64,000 bases of DNA from an uncultured Flavihumibacter sp. (GCA_902168105.1 CABHOY010000041.1:372001-436000), one strand, 5' to 3'; positions 17,164-24,838 are shown, numbered from the stretch's first letter. Program-made: numbers and translations. Notes: generated by a model from the sequence alone, not told the origin.

Positions 17164-17343
17164 TCAGTTCTCCTTCAGGTACCATGCTGCGATTTCATGG
17201 ATAACCTGGCGGGCTTCGGGTACTGGCAACGTGATCCAGTCGTGCATCATCTTGTCATATACACGGAAGTCACCTTTGGTGCCTATCGCCTCCTGTAGTT
17301 TTTCGTCCAAACGGATGCCATCGGGATGAAATATTTTTGGCAT
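17164..17343 (-). pseudogene. Alpha/beta hydrolase, C-terminal remnant
   Basis: A 59-residue frame. It contains RLDEKL, FRVYDKMMHDW and PEARQVIHEIAAWY, the end of alpha/beta hydrolases of the steryl-acetyl/lactone hydrolase group. The catalytic His is in MMHDW, but the nucleophile elbow and oxyanion motif HGGG that should precede it by over 150 residues are missing. The neighbouring YqgE gene occupies that DNA. It is therefore a truncated leftover, although it could still be translated from its ATG. Confidence 0.65.
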
Positions 17344-17418
17344 TATGGCTGTTGATTTCCTGGCTATGGGGATCGGATATTACGTACTACATGGGTATTT
17401 CGATAACGGGCATTTTAA

Positions 17419-17862
17419 CTAAGAGAATAATTTATCGGCTTCTGCGATCTTCCAGCTACCTTCTTCTATCTCGGCTTCCAGCTCCTGGTCATCCCAGCCA
17501 CAGTAGCCGATAAATATTTTGATATCCTCTTCTGTTAGTGTCCCTTCATTGATGTACATCATCGCTGCCTGAAAATCTCCTCCCAGGTAGACATTATCTG
17601 CTACCAGCTCTCCTCCTTTAATCAGACCGGGGCGCCGGTGTATAAAGAACAGATGTTCCTGGTCTACGGGACCACCGTCGAATAAGGTGAATGGAATACT
17701 ATCCTGAAATTCTACCAGTTCATTGATCTTCCTCGGGAAAGGTTTGTTAACGACAAATCCCATTGCCCCCTTTTCGTTATGTTCTGCAATGAAAATAATT
17801 GCCTTTTCAAAAACGGTGTCATCAAGGAGAGCCGTGCTGTGTAGAAACATACCTGCGTTCAT
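17419..17862 (-). CDS. YqgE/AlgH family protein (UPF0301), short form
   Basis: A 147-residue protein with the family's start (GMFLHSTALLDDTVFEKAIIFI) and core motifs GAMGFVVNKP, FDGGPVDQEHLFFIHRRP and GYCGWDDQELEAEIEEGSW. Full-length members have roughly 180-190 residues; here the protein stops soon after the SW motif (KIAEADKLFS), so the last helix is missing. This could be a lineage-specific short form or a truncation, since a broken hydrolase lies directly after it. The function of the family is not established. Confidence 0.85.
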   Translation of the reverse strand: MNAGMFLHSTALLDDTVFEKAIIFIAEHNEKGAMGFVVNKPFPRKINELVEFQDSIPFTLFDGGPVDQEHLFFIHRRPGLIKGGELVADNVYLGGDFQAAMMYINEGTLTEEDIKIFIGYCGWDDQELEAEIEEGSWKIAEADKLFS

Positions 17863-18053
17863 GCTGTTAAATTAATACAATACCCTGTGCGTCTGAAAAA
17901 TATTTTGGTGCTGGTATTAAACACTGTAGCTGGTAATAAACTCAGCATTATCAGGTTGAGATAAGCCATGTGAACTATTCGGTTCTTATTTTGTTTAGTA
18001 TATTTACTATAGTAGACAATTCCACCTGTAATCAAACTCCTAAACAAAATCCC

Positions 18054-18584
18054 ATGAGACTACTTCGTCTTTTCGCCACGTTATCTCTCTTTTTCAGCGC
18101 CATCAGTTTCGCTTCAGCCCAGGACACCAATGAGGACATCGCAAAGGAATGGGAAAGAGCTAAAGCCTACACTAAGGAATATCTTGATGCAATGCCTGAG
18201 GACAAATACTCGTTGAAACCAACTCCTGAAATGCGTTCCTTCGCCGACCAGGTACTACACCTAGCTGATGGAAATTATGGCCTCATCGCAGCTGCGACCG
18301 GCGTGAAGGGTCCTTCAGAGTTCGGAGAACTAGAGAAAAGCACCGACAAATCAAAAGCAGCAGTTACCGACAAAGTGCTGGATAGCTATGATTGGGTGAT
18401 CGCCAGTGTTAGAAAAATGACACCCGAGCAACTAAACGAACATATCAAGCTTTTTGACAAGTTCGAACTTTCCAGGAGAATGGCCCTTGCTAAAGGATTC
18501 GAACATCAGACCCACCATAGAGGTCAGACTACGGTTTATCTCCGTCTTGCCGGTGTAAAACCTCCGGAGGAAAAGTTATTCTAA
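18054..18584 (+). CDS. Exported DinB-family protein
   Basis: A 176-residue protein. The ATG at 18054 begins a signal peptide (MRLLRLFATLSLFFSAISF then ASAQ). The mature part is a DinB/YfiT-like four-helix bundle with three histidines in the expected places: one in QVLHLADGNYG and a pair in FEHQTHHRGQTTVYLR. Such proteins bind a divalent metal through these histidines, and some act as thiol transferases. Export to the periplasm is a common variation in Bacteroidota. It is divergent from YqgE. Confidence 0.8.
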   Translation: MRLLRLFATLSLFFSAISFASAQDTNEDIAKEWERAKAYTKEYLDAMPEDKYSLKPTPEMRSFADQVLHLADGNYGLIAAATGVKGPSEFGELEKSTDKSKAAVTDKVLDSYDWVIASVRKMTPEQLNEHIKLFDKFELSRRMALAKGFEHQTHHRGQTTVYLRLAGVKPPEEKLF

Positions 18585-18676
18585 TGAACTGATCTTCCGT
18601 CCCATTTAAATACAGTTATATCACATATTCAGTGGGGAGTCGGGGATTCTGCCGACCTTGTTGCATAAAAAATGCC

Positions 18677-19885
18677 ATGAGAAAACTGCTCCTCTTCTCC
18701 CTGCTGTTTCCACTTATATCCATAGCCCAGACACCGGCGGCCCTGGTCTCTTTCGGACAAGCCGACAGCCTCTACTCAGATATCTTCAAAGAGAAAAGAT
18801 ACCTCTGGATATACAGTCCAAGTGGTGATACCACCTACTTTGAAAAACCCGCCTACCCTGTTCTATATGTCCTGGACGGTGATTCTCATTTTGCCTACCT
18901 CCAAACGATGATGCAGCAGTTGAGCCTTAATGGCAATACAGCGCTCCCACAGATGATCATCGTGGGTATTGCGAATACTAACCGTACACGTGACCTCTCT
19001 CCCACCAGTGATCCTAAAATACCTGGTTCGGGCGGAGGCGAACAGTTCACCTCCTTCCTGGAAAAAGAACTGCTTCCGTATATTGACGGTAAGTATCCTA
19101 CCGCTCCCTACAGGGTCTATTCCGGGCACTCTCTCGGTGGGTTAATGGTAGCGAACACACTAATACATCACCCCGGGCTGTTTAATGCTTATATCGCCTC
19201 AGATCCAAGCTTATTCTGGAACAACAGTCGGATATTGTTGGCAGTTGACAGTTTGCTGGAACATCAGGACTTTAAGAACAAGAAACTGTATCTCGCCATT
19301 GCTCATACCATGAACCATACGCTGGATACCATTCAGGTCAAAAAGGACAAGGCAATGGGTTCTATACATACCAGCGCCATCTTACAACTGGCAGATAAGC
19401 TAAAAAAACATCCGGGCAACCATCTCAACTGGACTTATAAATACTATCCGGACGATTATCATAACTCCCTTCCGCTTATTGCCCAGTATGACGGTCTGCG
19501 GTCGATCTTTCGTCAATATTGGTTTCCTACCTACCTCTATCCGGATAACTCGCCCAATGCCGATTCCCTGAGAACACTGATCATATCGCATTATAAAACA
19601 CTCAGCAAAGAAATGGGATATACTGTCCGTCCTTATGAATGGGAGTTTAATCAGCTAGGCTATCATCACCTTTCCATGAAGAACTATGCCAAGTCCCGGA
19701 TGTTCTTCGAACTCAATATTGAATATTTCCCTAAGAGTTATAACACTTACGACAGCCTGGGAGACTATTACAAAGAAACAGGAGATTCCATTAAAGCGGT
19801 CAGCTACTGGAAGAAGTCGCTTGCTCTCAGATCTGTGCCGGGTATACAGGAAAAAATAGATCATGTAGCGCTATCTACAAGATAA
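18677..19885 (+). CDS. Exported esterase with C-terminal TPR (esterase D/Fes-like)
   Basis: A 402-residue protein; the ATG at 18677 starts a signal peptide (MRKLLLFSLLFPLISIAQ). The alpha/beta hydrolase core shows YPVLYVLDGD, IIVGIANTNRTRDLSPT and the nucleophile motif GHSLGG with Ser at residue 152, typical of the putative esterase family (YbbA/Fes-like). A short C-terminal TPR-like segment follows (YAKSRMFFELNIEYFP..YDSLGDYYKETGD). The natural ester substrate is unknown. Confidence 0.85.
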   Translation: MRKLLLFSLLFPLISIAQTPAALVSFGQADSLYSDIFKEKRYLWIYSPSGDTTYFEKPAYPVLYVLDGDSHFAYLQTMMQQLSLNGNTALPQMIIVGIANTNRTRDLSPTSDPKIPGSGGGEQFTSFLEKELLPYIDGKYPTAPYRVYSGHSLGGLMVANTLIHHPGLFNAYIASDPSLFWNNSRILLAVDSLLEHQDFKNKKLYLAIAHTMNHTLDTIQVKKDKAMGSIHTSAILQLADKLKKHPGNHLNWTYKYYPDDYHNSLPLIAQYDGLRSIFRQYWFPTYLYPDNSPNADSLRTLIISHYKTLSKEMGYTVRPYEWEFNQLGYHHLSMKNYAKSRMFFELNIEYFPKSYNTYDSLGDYYKETGDSIKAVSYWKKSLALRSVPGIQEKIDHVALSTR

Positions 19886-20044
19886 TTATGATGCATAAAG
19901 CGGTTACTGTTATTTCAAAAAACAGTAAATTAGGATAGACCCGCTGTAACCTGTATTTGCTTATAACCCGTCAATTCTGAATAAGGGATAGCTGAAAACC
20001 TTTAGAAAAGAGTAAGCACTTCGTTTCCTCCTAAATGACCGTTT

Positions 20045-20179
20045 ATGAAAAAGAAAATCAAGAAAAAATTAAGCATTAGTAAGTTGAAAATTGCCAGACT
20101 GAGTGAGACTGCGGAGAAGAAGATGCAGGCAGTTACGATTCCGCCGAATACGTTTTGGTGTACGACGACAGGGTTGTAG
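20045..20179 (+). CDS. Class I lanthipeptide precursor peptide (apparently orphan)
   Basis: A 44-residue peptide too short for most gene finders. The Lys-rich leader (MKKKIKKKLSISKLKIARLSE) matches the Bacteroidota class I lanthipeptide leader pattern: K-rich start, then a repeated L-x-L / K-x-x-I-A-x-L motif. The presumed core after a spacer contains TIPPNTFWCTTTGL, with one Cys and several Thr that could be dehydrated and form one thioether ring. No LanB dehydratase, LanC cyclase, protease or transporter gene lies in the window. A hairpin repeat follows 13 bp after the stop. This assignment rests on leader similarity only. Confidence 0.7.
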   Translation: MKKKIKKKLSISKLKIARLSETAEKKMQAVTIPPNTFWCTTTGL

Positions 20180-20192
20180 TTATATTATAGGG

Positions 20193-20224
20193 AATAAGCC
20201 AGCAATTGATATTGCTGGCTTATT
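20193..20224. repeat. Hairpin repeat, copy 1
   Basis: AATAAGCCAGCAAT and ATTGCTGGCTTATT pair perfectly (14 bp) around a 4-nt loop. It is the first of three related hairpins with an AAGCCAG/CTGGCTT core in this region, and may terminate the lanthipeptide precursor transcript. Confidence 0.85.
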
Positions 20225-20308
20225 GATGAAGTAGTGTTACTAGATCAGGAAGTTTATTCTGCCAAGTATCGATGCAACTACAATATATGAGGAGGTTATA
20301 TATTCTAC

Positions 20309-20541
20309 TTACCAAAAGGCGAGACAGTTTCTCACAAACGCTTTATTGTATACATAACAATCCGTTGGCAAAACATCCCATTCGACGCGGCATTCAGCAA
20401 AGTTTGAACTACTTGCAATAACCCTTGACAGACGTTTTCCCGCGCCCGTTTCCACCAAAGACGTAATTAATTTTTGTTGGATTAAACTCAACACTATCTG
20501 TGTCAGGACGCAATATTTTTTAAAAGAATTTTAGTAATCAT
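20309..20541 (-). pseudogene. AAA_13-type ATPase, frameshifted N-terminal remnant
   Basis: Reading from an ATG at 20541, three segments in successive frames make up the start of an AAA_13-family ATPase. They are MITKILLKNIAS, then VEFNPTKINYVFGGNGRGKTS with the Walker A GGNGRGKT, then LSRVIASSSNFAECRVEW...VYNKAFVRN. Two frameshifts, one after IAS and one within or after GKT, disrupt it, and the rest of the usual 700-residue protein is absent. Such ATPases often belong to mobile or defence loci. The DNA around it is AT-rich. Confidence 0.65.
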
Positions 20542-20769
20542 AACGATATAAATGAGGAATTACAAATACAGAAGCCTGACTTTCAAAACAAGCATGAAAA
20601 TTTATCCTTTATGATAAAGAGACGTTTGTCAGAACGCGTTCGGATGCAAGCATAACAATTATAAAACAGAAAGCATTCAACACAAATACTGAGAACTCAC
20701 TTGACAATTATTTGAACAAAAAATTTTCTTTAGACACGCAGGAATACCCGTATATAACTACTATTTCGA
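20542..20769. other. AT-rich intergenic region
   Basis: Between the AAA_13 remnant and the XRE regulator. It is strongly AT-rich, with no coding-like frame and no clear repeat. It may have held the promoter of the broken ATPase. Confidence 0.4.
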
Positions 20770-20997
20770 CTATAAAGAATCGACTTTCAAGAAAAACCCA
20801 GACAATTTAATCTCATAGTAATTGCATAATGCAGACAATGTACTAACACTTAAATTAGCATTCGCCGTTTCGATCCTTCCTACATGGATATTAGTATCAT
20901 TGTATACATCCTCCTGGGTGAGACCTTTTTCTTCTCGGAGCTGTTTTAGCACAATGGCAATCTTCTTTAATAGTTTGGTGTCACGTATCTGTCTCAT
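20770..20997 (-). CDS. XRE-type helix-turn-helix regulator
   Basis: A 75-residue single-domain protein. The HTH_3 fold is clear: IAIVLKQLREEKGLTQEDVYND forms the first helices, then IHVGRIETANANLSVSTL covers the recognition helix and the following turn. No effector domain is present. It is divergent from the two-gene unit at 21432, with an inverted repeat between them. By analogy with phage- and island-type regulators it may repress that unit and itself. Confidence 0.85.
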   Translation of the reverse strand: MRQIRDTKLLKKIAIVLKQLREEKGLTQEDVYNDTNIHVGRIETANANLSVSTLSALCNYYEIKLSGFFLKVDSL

Positions 20998-21033
20998 GAG
21001 GATATGAAAGTCAGCATAAAGATTCTTTTCGTT

Positions 21034-21051
21034 AATGACGAATATGTCATT
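21034..21051. promoter_or_regulatory. Inverted repeat between XRE gene and divergent unit
   Basis: AATGAC and GTCATT are spaced by six bases, just upstream of the XRE start. The symmetry and position suit an operator for this regulator. Confidence 0.45.
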
Positions 21052-21188
21052 ATTTTATCTATCTTAGCTCTAACAATGATGATAGTATGAAAAACTCTTT
21101 AATTCCATTATTACAAATATGGTATAAAAGTATAATTAAGCGGCTCTTCATAAAATAATTTAAAGCAATTCGCTTTTAATCTCGGTTG

Positions 21189-21314
21189 GAAAAAGCGCCT
21201 ATTTTCAAAAGGACATGAGACGAAGATGATAGTCCGCATTGGCGTGGGCTCACTTATCCATGTTCCAGCCTGTCTGGCCTTCCAACAGGAAAGTTGAGGC
21301 CTGCGCTTTTTTTC
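21189..21314 (+). ncRNA. Possible structured RNA closed by a long-range stem and ending in a terminator
   Basis: The segment GAAAAAGCGC at 21189-21198 is complementary to GCGCTTTTTTTC at 21303-21314. Inside lies a GGCCT...AGGCC hairpin (21276-21301) with an inner TCC/GGA pair. The T-run forms the right arm of the closing stem, so the two pairings may switch. No protein-like frame fills it. It sits 118 bp before the gene at 21432 and could be an attenuator, riboregulator or independent small RNA. I do not recognise the class. Confidence 0.35.
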
Positions 21315-21431
21315 GTCGTTCCATTTAGATTAACCCGATCTGTACAAACCATACCATTAACCACAACAATCAAACTAACTGGGTAATTAAAAGATCCAGG
21401 GAGGAATTGTATTGTTACCCAACAAAATCTT

Positions 21432-21914
21432 ATGCGCTTTTTTCCACTACAGGACGGCATCTACAATCCGGTCGTTCAAAGGGACTGGATACGAGAATTT
21501 AGGAACAGCAATAAGCCTTATAAGCTCACTGACAAAGGCAGTTTTGGTACAGTAACCACAAGATGGAGACCGGAATATAAGAAAATGATCTTTGAGGTCC
21601 AATTTGACCTTGATATCGGCACATGGATGCTGTATGATTTCCGGGAATATCCAATCCTCGGGCTATACAGTACTTATTATATAGTAGATTTCAGACTGGA
21701 AGAGCGGGACTACAGGCTCTATCCTAATGAAATTACTATTCTGGACGATCACAATAGGCCAGCACTCTTCCATTTCCCTAAAGGGAAATATATACTCTAT
21801 CTATTTCCCCATTTAGACATGCAGATACATAAAAATTATCTCTATGCAAAGGCTGTAGGTAAGGCTGTTAGCATTATCAAGAAAATAGCACATCAAAACA
21901 ATTCAACAATATGA
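21432..21914 (+). CDS. Hypothetical protein, first gene of a two-gene unit
   Basis: A 160-residue protein rich in aromatic and charged residues (RDWIREFRNSNKPYKLTDKG, FDLDIGTWMLYDFREYPILG). It has a mixed beta pattern and no signal peptide or membrane segment. I do not recognise a family. Its stop overlaps the start of the next gene (ATGA at 21911-21914), so the two are translationally coupled and likely act together. It is preceded by the possible structured RNA. Confidence 0.65.
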   Translation: MRFFPLQDGIYNPVVQRDWIREFRNSNKPYKLTDKGSFGTVTTRWRPEYKKMIFEVQFDLDIGTWMLYDFREYPILGLYSTYYIVDFRLEERDYRLYPNEITILDDHNRPALFHFPKGKYILYLFPHLDMQIHKNYLYAKAVGKAVSIIKKIAHQNNSTI

Positions 21915-22192
21915 TACATACAAAACTCAAACCGGTACCTGACCGGGAAACAAATTTGCTAAATGAGCTACATTCGGTAATGGCTGATATGCCTACGGTT
22001 CTTCGCAATAAAATCTGCGAGGAGTGCGGGTGGGATTCTTCTACTTATTACCGCAAACGCAGGGAAAGTGCCAGGAAAGGGAAAGTATACAACGAGATAG
22101 AAAGAATAAATATACTCATGGCCTATTTACAAACACTACAGATAGCATTTGACCAGGTCGAAAGGTGCAAACATCTATCATTAACAGTTTGA
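21911..22192 (+). CDS. Roughly 90-residue protein, paralogue A of a duplicated family
   Basis: A 93-residue soluble protein. It shares with the protein at 25352 the segments LRNKICEE.GWD..TY.RK.RE, then GK.Y.E.E, then QTLQIAFDQVE. The middle resembles a helix-turn-helix (KICEECGWDSSTYYRKRRE) with a following basic patch, so DNA binding is possible but not shown. It overlaps the upstream gene by four bases. Paralogy with a copy 3.4 kb away, also beside an XRE regulator, suggests a duplicated module. Confidence 0.7.
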   Translation: MIHTKLKPVPDRETNLLNELHSVMADMPTVLRNKICEECGWDSSTYYRKRRESARKGKVYNEIERINILMAYLQTLQIAFDQVERCKHLSLTV

Positions 22193-22326
22193 GTTAGCTT
22201 TCCTTTCTATTTTCCCACTTGTATTTTCAATAACCAATAACCGGTGTTAATGACACCAAATAGGGATTCTATTGTCTGACAATTTAATAAGGCACGGTAA
22301 GTATAAAATGATATTAAATAACTAAT

Positions 22327-22360
22327 CGTTAAGCCAGCAGTAGCAATTGCTGGCTTAACG
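22327..22360. repeat. Hairpin repeat, copy 2
   Basis: CGTTAAGCCAGCA and TGCTGGCTTAACG pair perfectly (13 bp) across an 8-nt loop that includes TAGCAAT. It is the same core as the copy at 20193 and lies between the paralogue A and DUF3037 genes, which converge here. Confidence 0.85.
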
Positions 22361-22361
22361 A

Positions 22362-22775
22362 CTAACACACCTGTTCATTTTCATGATGTTCAACAAACTT
22401 CTCATATAAATTTGAAATTATAGTGTCTACGCTGATATCCAATCCCCTCTTTATTTCACTAAAAAACAGCGCACTATCGTCTTCAGGAATAATCAACTTC
22501 GTTATCTCGTCAATCGCATCATATGTTTTGAAAGAAAGTTCCGAAATTATTTTTTCAGATTTTTGATCAACTTCAAATTGGACAAATCTCAGTGTTTTAG
22601 ACAAGTATTTAATATCGGCGGAGGGGAATATCATACCTATTCTTGTCCATTTAGACAGAAACCTGCCCTTTAGAATTTGCCCGGTATTGTCAAATACTAC
22701 AACTCCTATATTAATGAATTCGCCGTTTACTCTATTTGGCAAATACCTCAAAACTTGATATTGATAAGTTCTCAT
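22362..22775 (-). CDS. DUF3037 domain-containing protein
   Basis: A 137-residue protein with the DUF3037 signature at its start (YQYQVLRYLPNRVNGEFINI then GVVVFD). The family function is not known. In other genomes it is often next to a HipA-like kinase gene, but none is present here. Length corresponds to the short form of the family. A near-match to the -7 box (TGTCTTTG) lies about 30 bp before the start. Confidence 0.8.
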   Translation of the reverse strand: MRTYQYQVLRYLPNRVNGEFINIGVVVFDNTGQILKGRFLSKWTRIGMIFPSADIKYLSKTLRFVQFEVDQKSEKIISELSFKTYDAIDEITKLIIPEDDSALFFSEIKRGLDISVDTIISNLYEKFVEHHENEQVC

Positions 22776-22945
22776 AACATTACCTTTTTAGTTCAGCGAC
22801 AAAGACAGTTCTATTATCAATCACCGTCGAAAGATAAATTTTAAATTATTTGAACTGACGTTCGTCTCTACAGTCTTCGAAATTAAAGACAATGTAAACC
22901 CCATGTTTTGTTCTAAAAGCTACATACCGAAGGTTAGGCCAGTCG

Positions 22946-22975
22946 TTAAGCCAGTAGTATCAATTGCCGGCTTAA
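22946..22975. repeat. Hairpin repeat, copy 3 (diverged)
   Basis: TTAAGCC and GGCTTAA form a 7-bp stem, and the flanking and loop bases (GTCGTTAAGCCAGTAGTATCAATTGCC split around the centre) match copy 2 closely. It lies just downstream of the frameshifted DUF1508 gene. Confidence 0.65.
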
Positions 22976-23010
22976 TAACTGTTCCCTTTCCTAAGAGAAG
23001 AATTGAGCCA

Positions 23011-23372
23011 CTACCTGGTTAGATATTTAAGCAATCCAGTGACCTGCAAATCTATATCATCGAGTATCGCATCTGGTGAATATCTTTTCACAGCAGCAAT
23101 CTCATTGTCTCTCTCGGACTCACTCTCGTACATTTGGCTAGCTGCTAGCGTTACACTACCAGATATCAATATAAAATAGGGTTTACCATCAGATGAAGTT
23201 AATTTCACAAACAGTTTATCAATTGCAGCTTCTGATTTGAATGAGTTACTCGCCCTTGAAGCAGCAATTTTTGTTGCATACTTTCGCTAACAATAACAGT
23301 TTGACCATCATCAGCTGCTAGCTTGAAGCGATATTCGTTGTTCTGGCTTGGTATGATTACAAGTTTACCCAT
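23011..23372 (-). pseudogene. DUF1508/YegP-family protein with a one-base frameshift
   Basis: From the ATG at 23372 the frame reads MGKLVIIPSQNNEYRFKLAA and continues to VSES, then should continue YATKIAASRASNSFKSEAA in a shifted frame and on to the end at 23011 (SSDGKPYF, MYESESERDNEI). Together these are two tandem DUF1508 repeats of a YegP-like protein of about 120 residues. The total length is one base short of a multiple of three, so a single-base loss near 23276-23285 explains the break. It could be a real mutation or a sequencing error. Confidence 0.75.
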
Positions 23373-23939
23373 TTTATTAAATTTTTCAATTAGAGTGAAA
23401 TATATCTATTGAGAAATTATAAAAGACGATGCAATAACCGAACGTAATAAAGGTGCAACTCATAGATATGGATATTATTTTCTTTGAGCTAACAACTATA
23501 ACATCTATTTAGGACAAAGGTAGAAGTTCCCTCTCTTCAAAGATTCAACTGAACGTATGCAAAACCGAAATGAATAAAATGAACAAACCTGTAAGCTCTA
23601 TGTGTAAACGATACTCTTGTTGTAGTCTTTTAGCAAAAATCATTTAACCGTTAAGCTGGTTCCGTCCTGTAGGTCACTTAGCCGATGCCCGCCATGTCAT
23701 AGAGAGAACCATACCGTATACACGGCGTATACATGCTGTATACGTGGACATGATCCGGTGTTGAGGTCCTGGTGTGGTATTAGTATGAAATCTAAAGAGA
23801 GGATGTGTTAAGGTTGTTTGCGGCAATGGCAACGCTGCTTCAGGGTCGTGCTGTAGCTACAAAAGAGATGTTATGTTCAAAGGTATCGGGCGGGTTATAC
23901 AAGTTTACTTATCAAAACAAATACTAAGGCAGGTATTAT
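23373..23939. other. Gene-free region with a phased repeat
   Basis: No convincing coding frame is seen between the DUF1508 pseudogene start and the end of the 251-residue gene. The left half is AT-rich and should contain the minus-strand promoter of the DUF1508 gene. The right half contains the GTATAC repeats. Confidence 0.5.
23716..23743. repeat. Three GTATAC palindromes spaced exactly 11 bp
   Basis: GTATAC occurs at 23716, 23727 and 23738, so the centres are 11 bp apart, on one face of the helix. Each unit is itself palindromic. The 11-base period is the same as in the long palindromes at 8.97-9.37 kb, and units there (AGCGGTATATA) resemble GGCGTATACAT here. Confidence 0.85.
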
Positions 23940-24695
23940 TTACTCCCGTTGAACAGTGGCCTGACAGGCGTGTGCAAGCGTCAGGTTTAAAGGCGTTTTC
24001 GAGCCTGATACCGACCGCTGACCGTAAGTATGCTTGTTATATACTTTGGGCGTTTGCGGCGTTGCTACGGCAATAATATCGGCTGCCAGGTATTGCCTGT
24101 TGGAGGAAAAGACGTCATTGTTCATGGCCTTTACCTGTAAGATGATCACGAGCGTTCCTTCACCCGGTACATCCAGTGGGATGTCGGTACCGTGGAAGGG
24201 CATGTGGGAGTCTATCGTTATTACATAGGTTTGTTTGCCGGAGGCCTGGACGGACCGGAAATCTATCCGCGAAGCGATGATCTTAACTTCCAGTGCTGTA
24301 ACTCCTTTGTACTGCGCGAGGTTTTGCGCTGGAATATGCAATACCTCGTTTCTGAACAGCCTGGGAGCGATCGTAAAGAAGCTGTCTATTCCCGCGTGCT
24401 GATTGAACCTGAAGCCTTTTACTGCTGCGATATTGCCGGGTGTCGTGATGAGGGCTTTGTTCAGCCGGTTGACATGGCTGCTATCGCAAGCAATGTCCAG
24501 ATCATTGTAAAAGGTACGGCGGATAAGGGCCCCTATCCTGCTGGCCATACCAAACCGATATGCTGCCCTACGCGTGGCAAGTGTTTGCCGAACGACTTCA
24601 GGCGCTCCGCGCAGGAAGTACTTACCGTTGCGCCTATAGCCTATGAGATCACCGAGTTTCCCGGTAAAAGGTAAAAGAGAATTTTGTCTAGCCAT
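23940..24695 (-). CDS. Hypothetical protein of a Bacteroidota-specific family
   Basis: A 251-residue soluble protein beginning MARQNSLLPFTGKLGDLIGY followed by RRNGKYFLRG. The start 'MARQ..L....GK.GDL..Y...GKYFLR' resembles a common uncharacterised Chitinophaga/Sphingobacteria family of 190-260 residues whose genes often stand alone. The rest has many beta-prone segments (VITIDSHMPFHGTDIPLDV). No enzymatic motif was seen. The start codon lies inside an 11-bp inverted repeat. Confidence 0.65.
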   Translation of the reverse strand: MARQNSLLPFTGKLGDLIGYRRNGKYFLRGAPEVVRQTLATRRAAYRFGMASRIGALIRRTFYNDLDIACDSSHVNRLNKALITTPGNIAAVKGFRFNQHAGIDSFFTIAPRLFRNEVLHIPAQNLAQYKGVTALEVKIIASRIDFRSVQASGKQTYVITIDSHMPFHGTDIPLDVPGEGTLVIILQVKAMNNDVFSSNRQYLAADIIAVATPQTPKVYNKHTYGQRSVSGSKTPLNLTLAHACQATVQRE

Positions 24696-24737
24696 TAGAT
24701 TGTTTTGATAAGTATAAAATTAACCTAATCTAATGGC
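24691..24737. promoter_or_regulatory. 11-bp inverted repeat covering a start codon
   Basis: GCCATTAGATT at 24691-24701 is the exact reverse complement of AATCTAATGGC at 24727-24737, spaced by 25 bp. The left arm includes the start codon of the 251-residue gene. This is a candidate operator where a bound dimer or looped pair would cover both promoter and start, or an mRNA hairpin that hides the start. Confidence 0.6.
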
Positions 24738-24838
24738 AATAAGCTGGTTATAAGAGTAGATATTATCCACAGTTATGGGGAGGTGATGTGGAAAATTCAA
24801 GTACTGCATACGATCAATTTCCGGGGGTATCCGGTATT

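Noticed and set aside
17056..17329. Two plus-strand frames opposite the hydrolase remnant
   Set aside because: The minus-strand reading gives a recognisable hydrolase tail; the plus-strand readings do not, although the first 30 residues at 17056 look somewhat protein-like.
20309..20494. 61-residue frame as an intact small gene
   Set aside because: Its sequence matches the middle of an AAA_13 N-terminal domain whose other parts lie in neighbouring frames, so it is part of a pseudogene.
21087..21158. 23-residue Lys/Ile-rich frame (MKNSLIPLLQIW...) upstream of the possible structured RNA
   Set aside because: Too short and AT-driven to support; could be a toxin-like small peptide but no antitoxin RNA or promoter box was found.
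21189..21314. Retron-type msr/msd RNA
   Set aside because: Complementary ends would fit, but no reverse transcriptase gene lies nearby.
23873..24674. Plus-strand open frames inside the 251-residue gene and before it
   Set aside because: They are shadows of the minus-strand gene, with irregular composition and no family resemblance.
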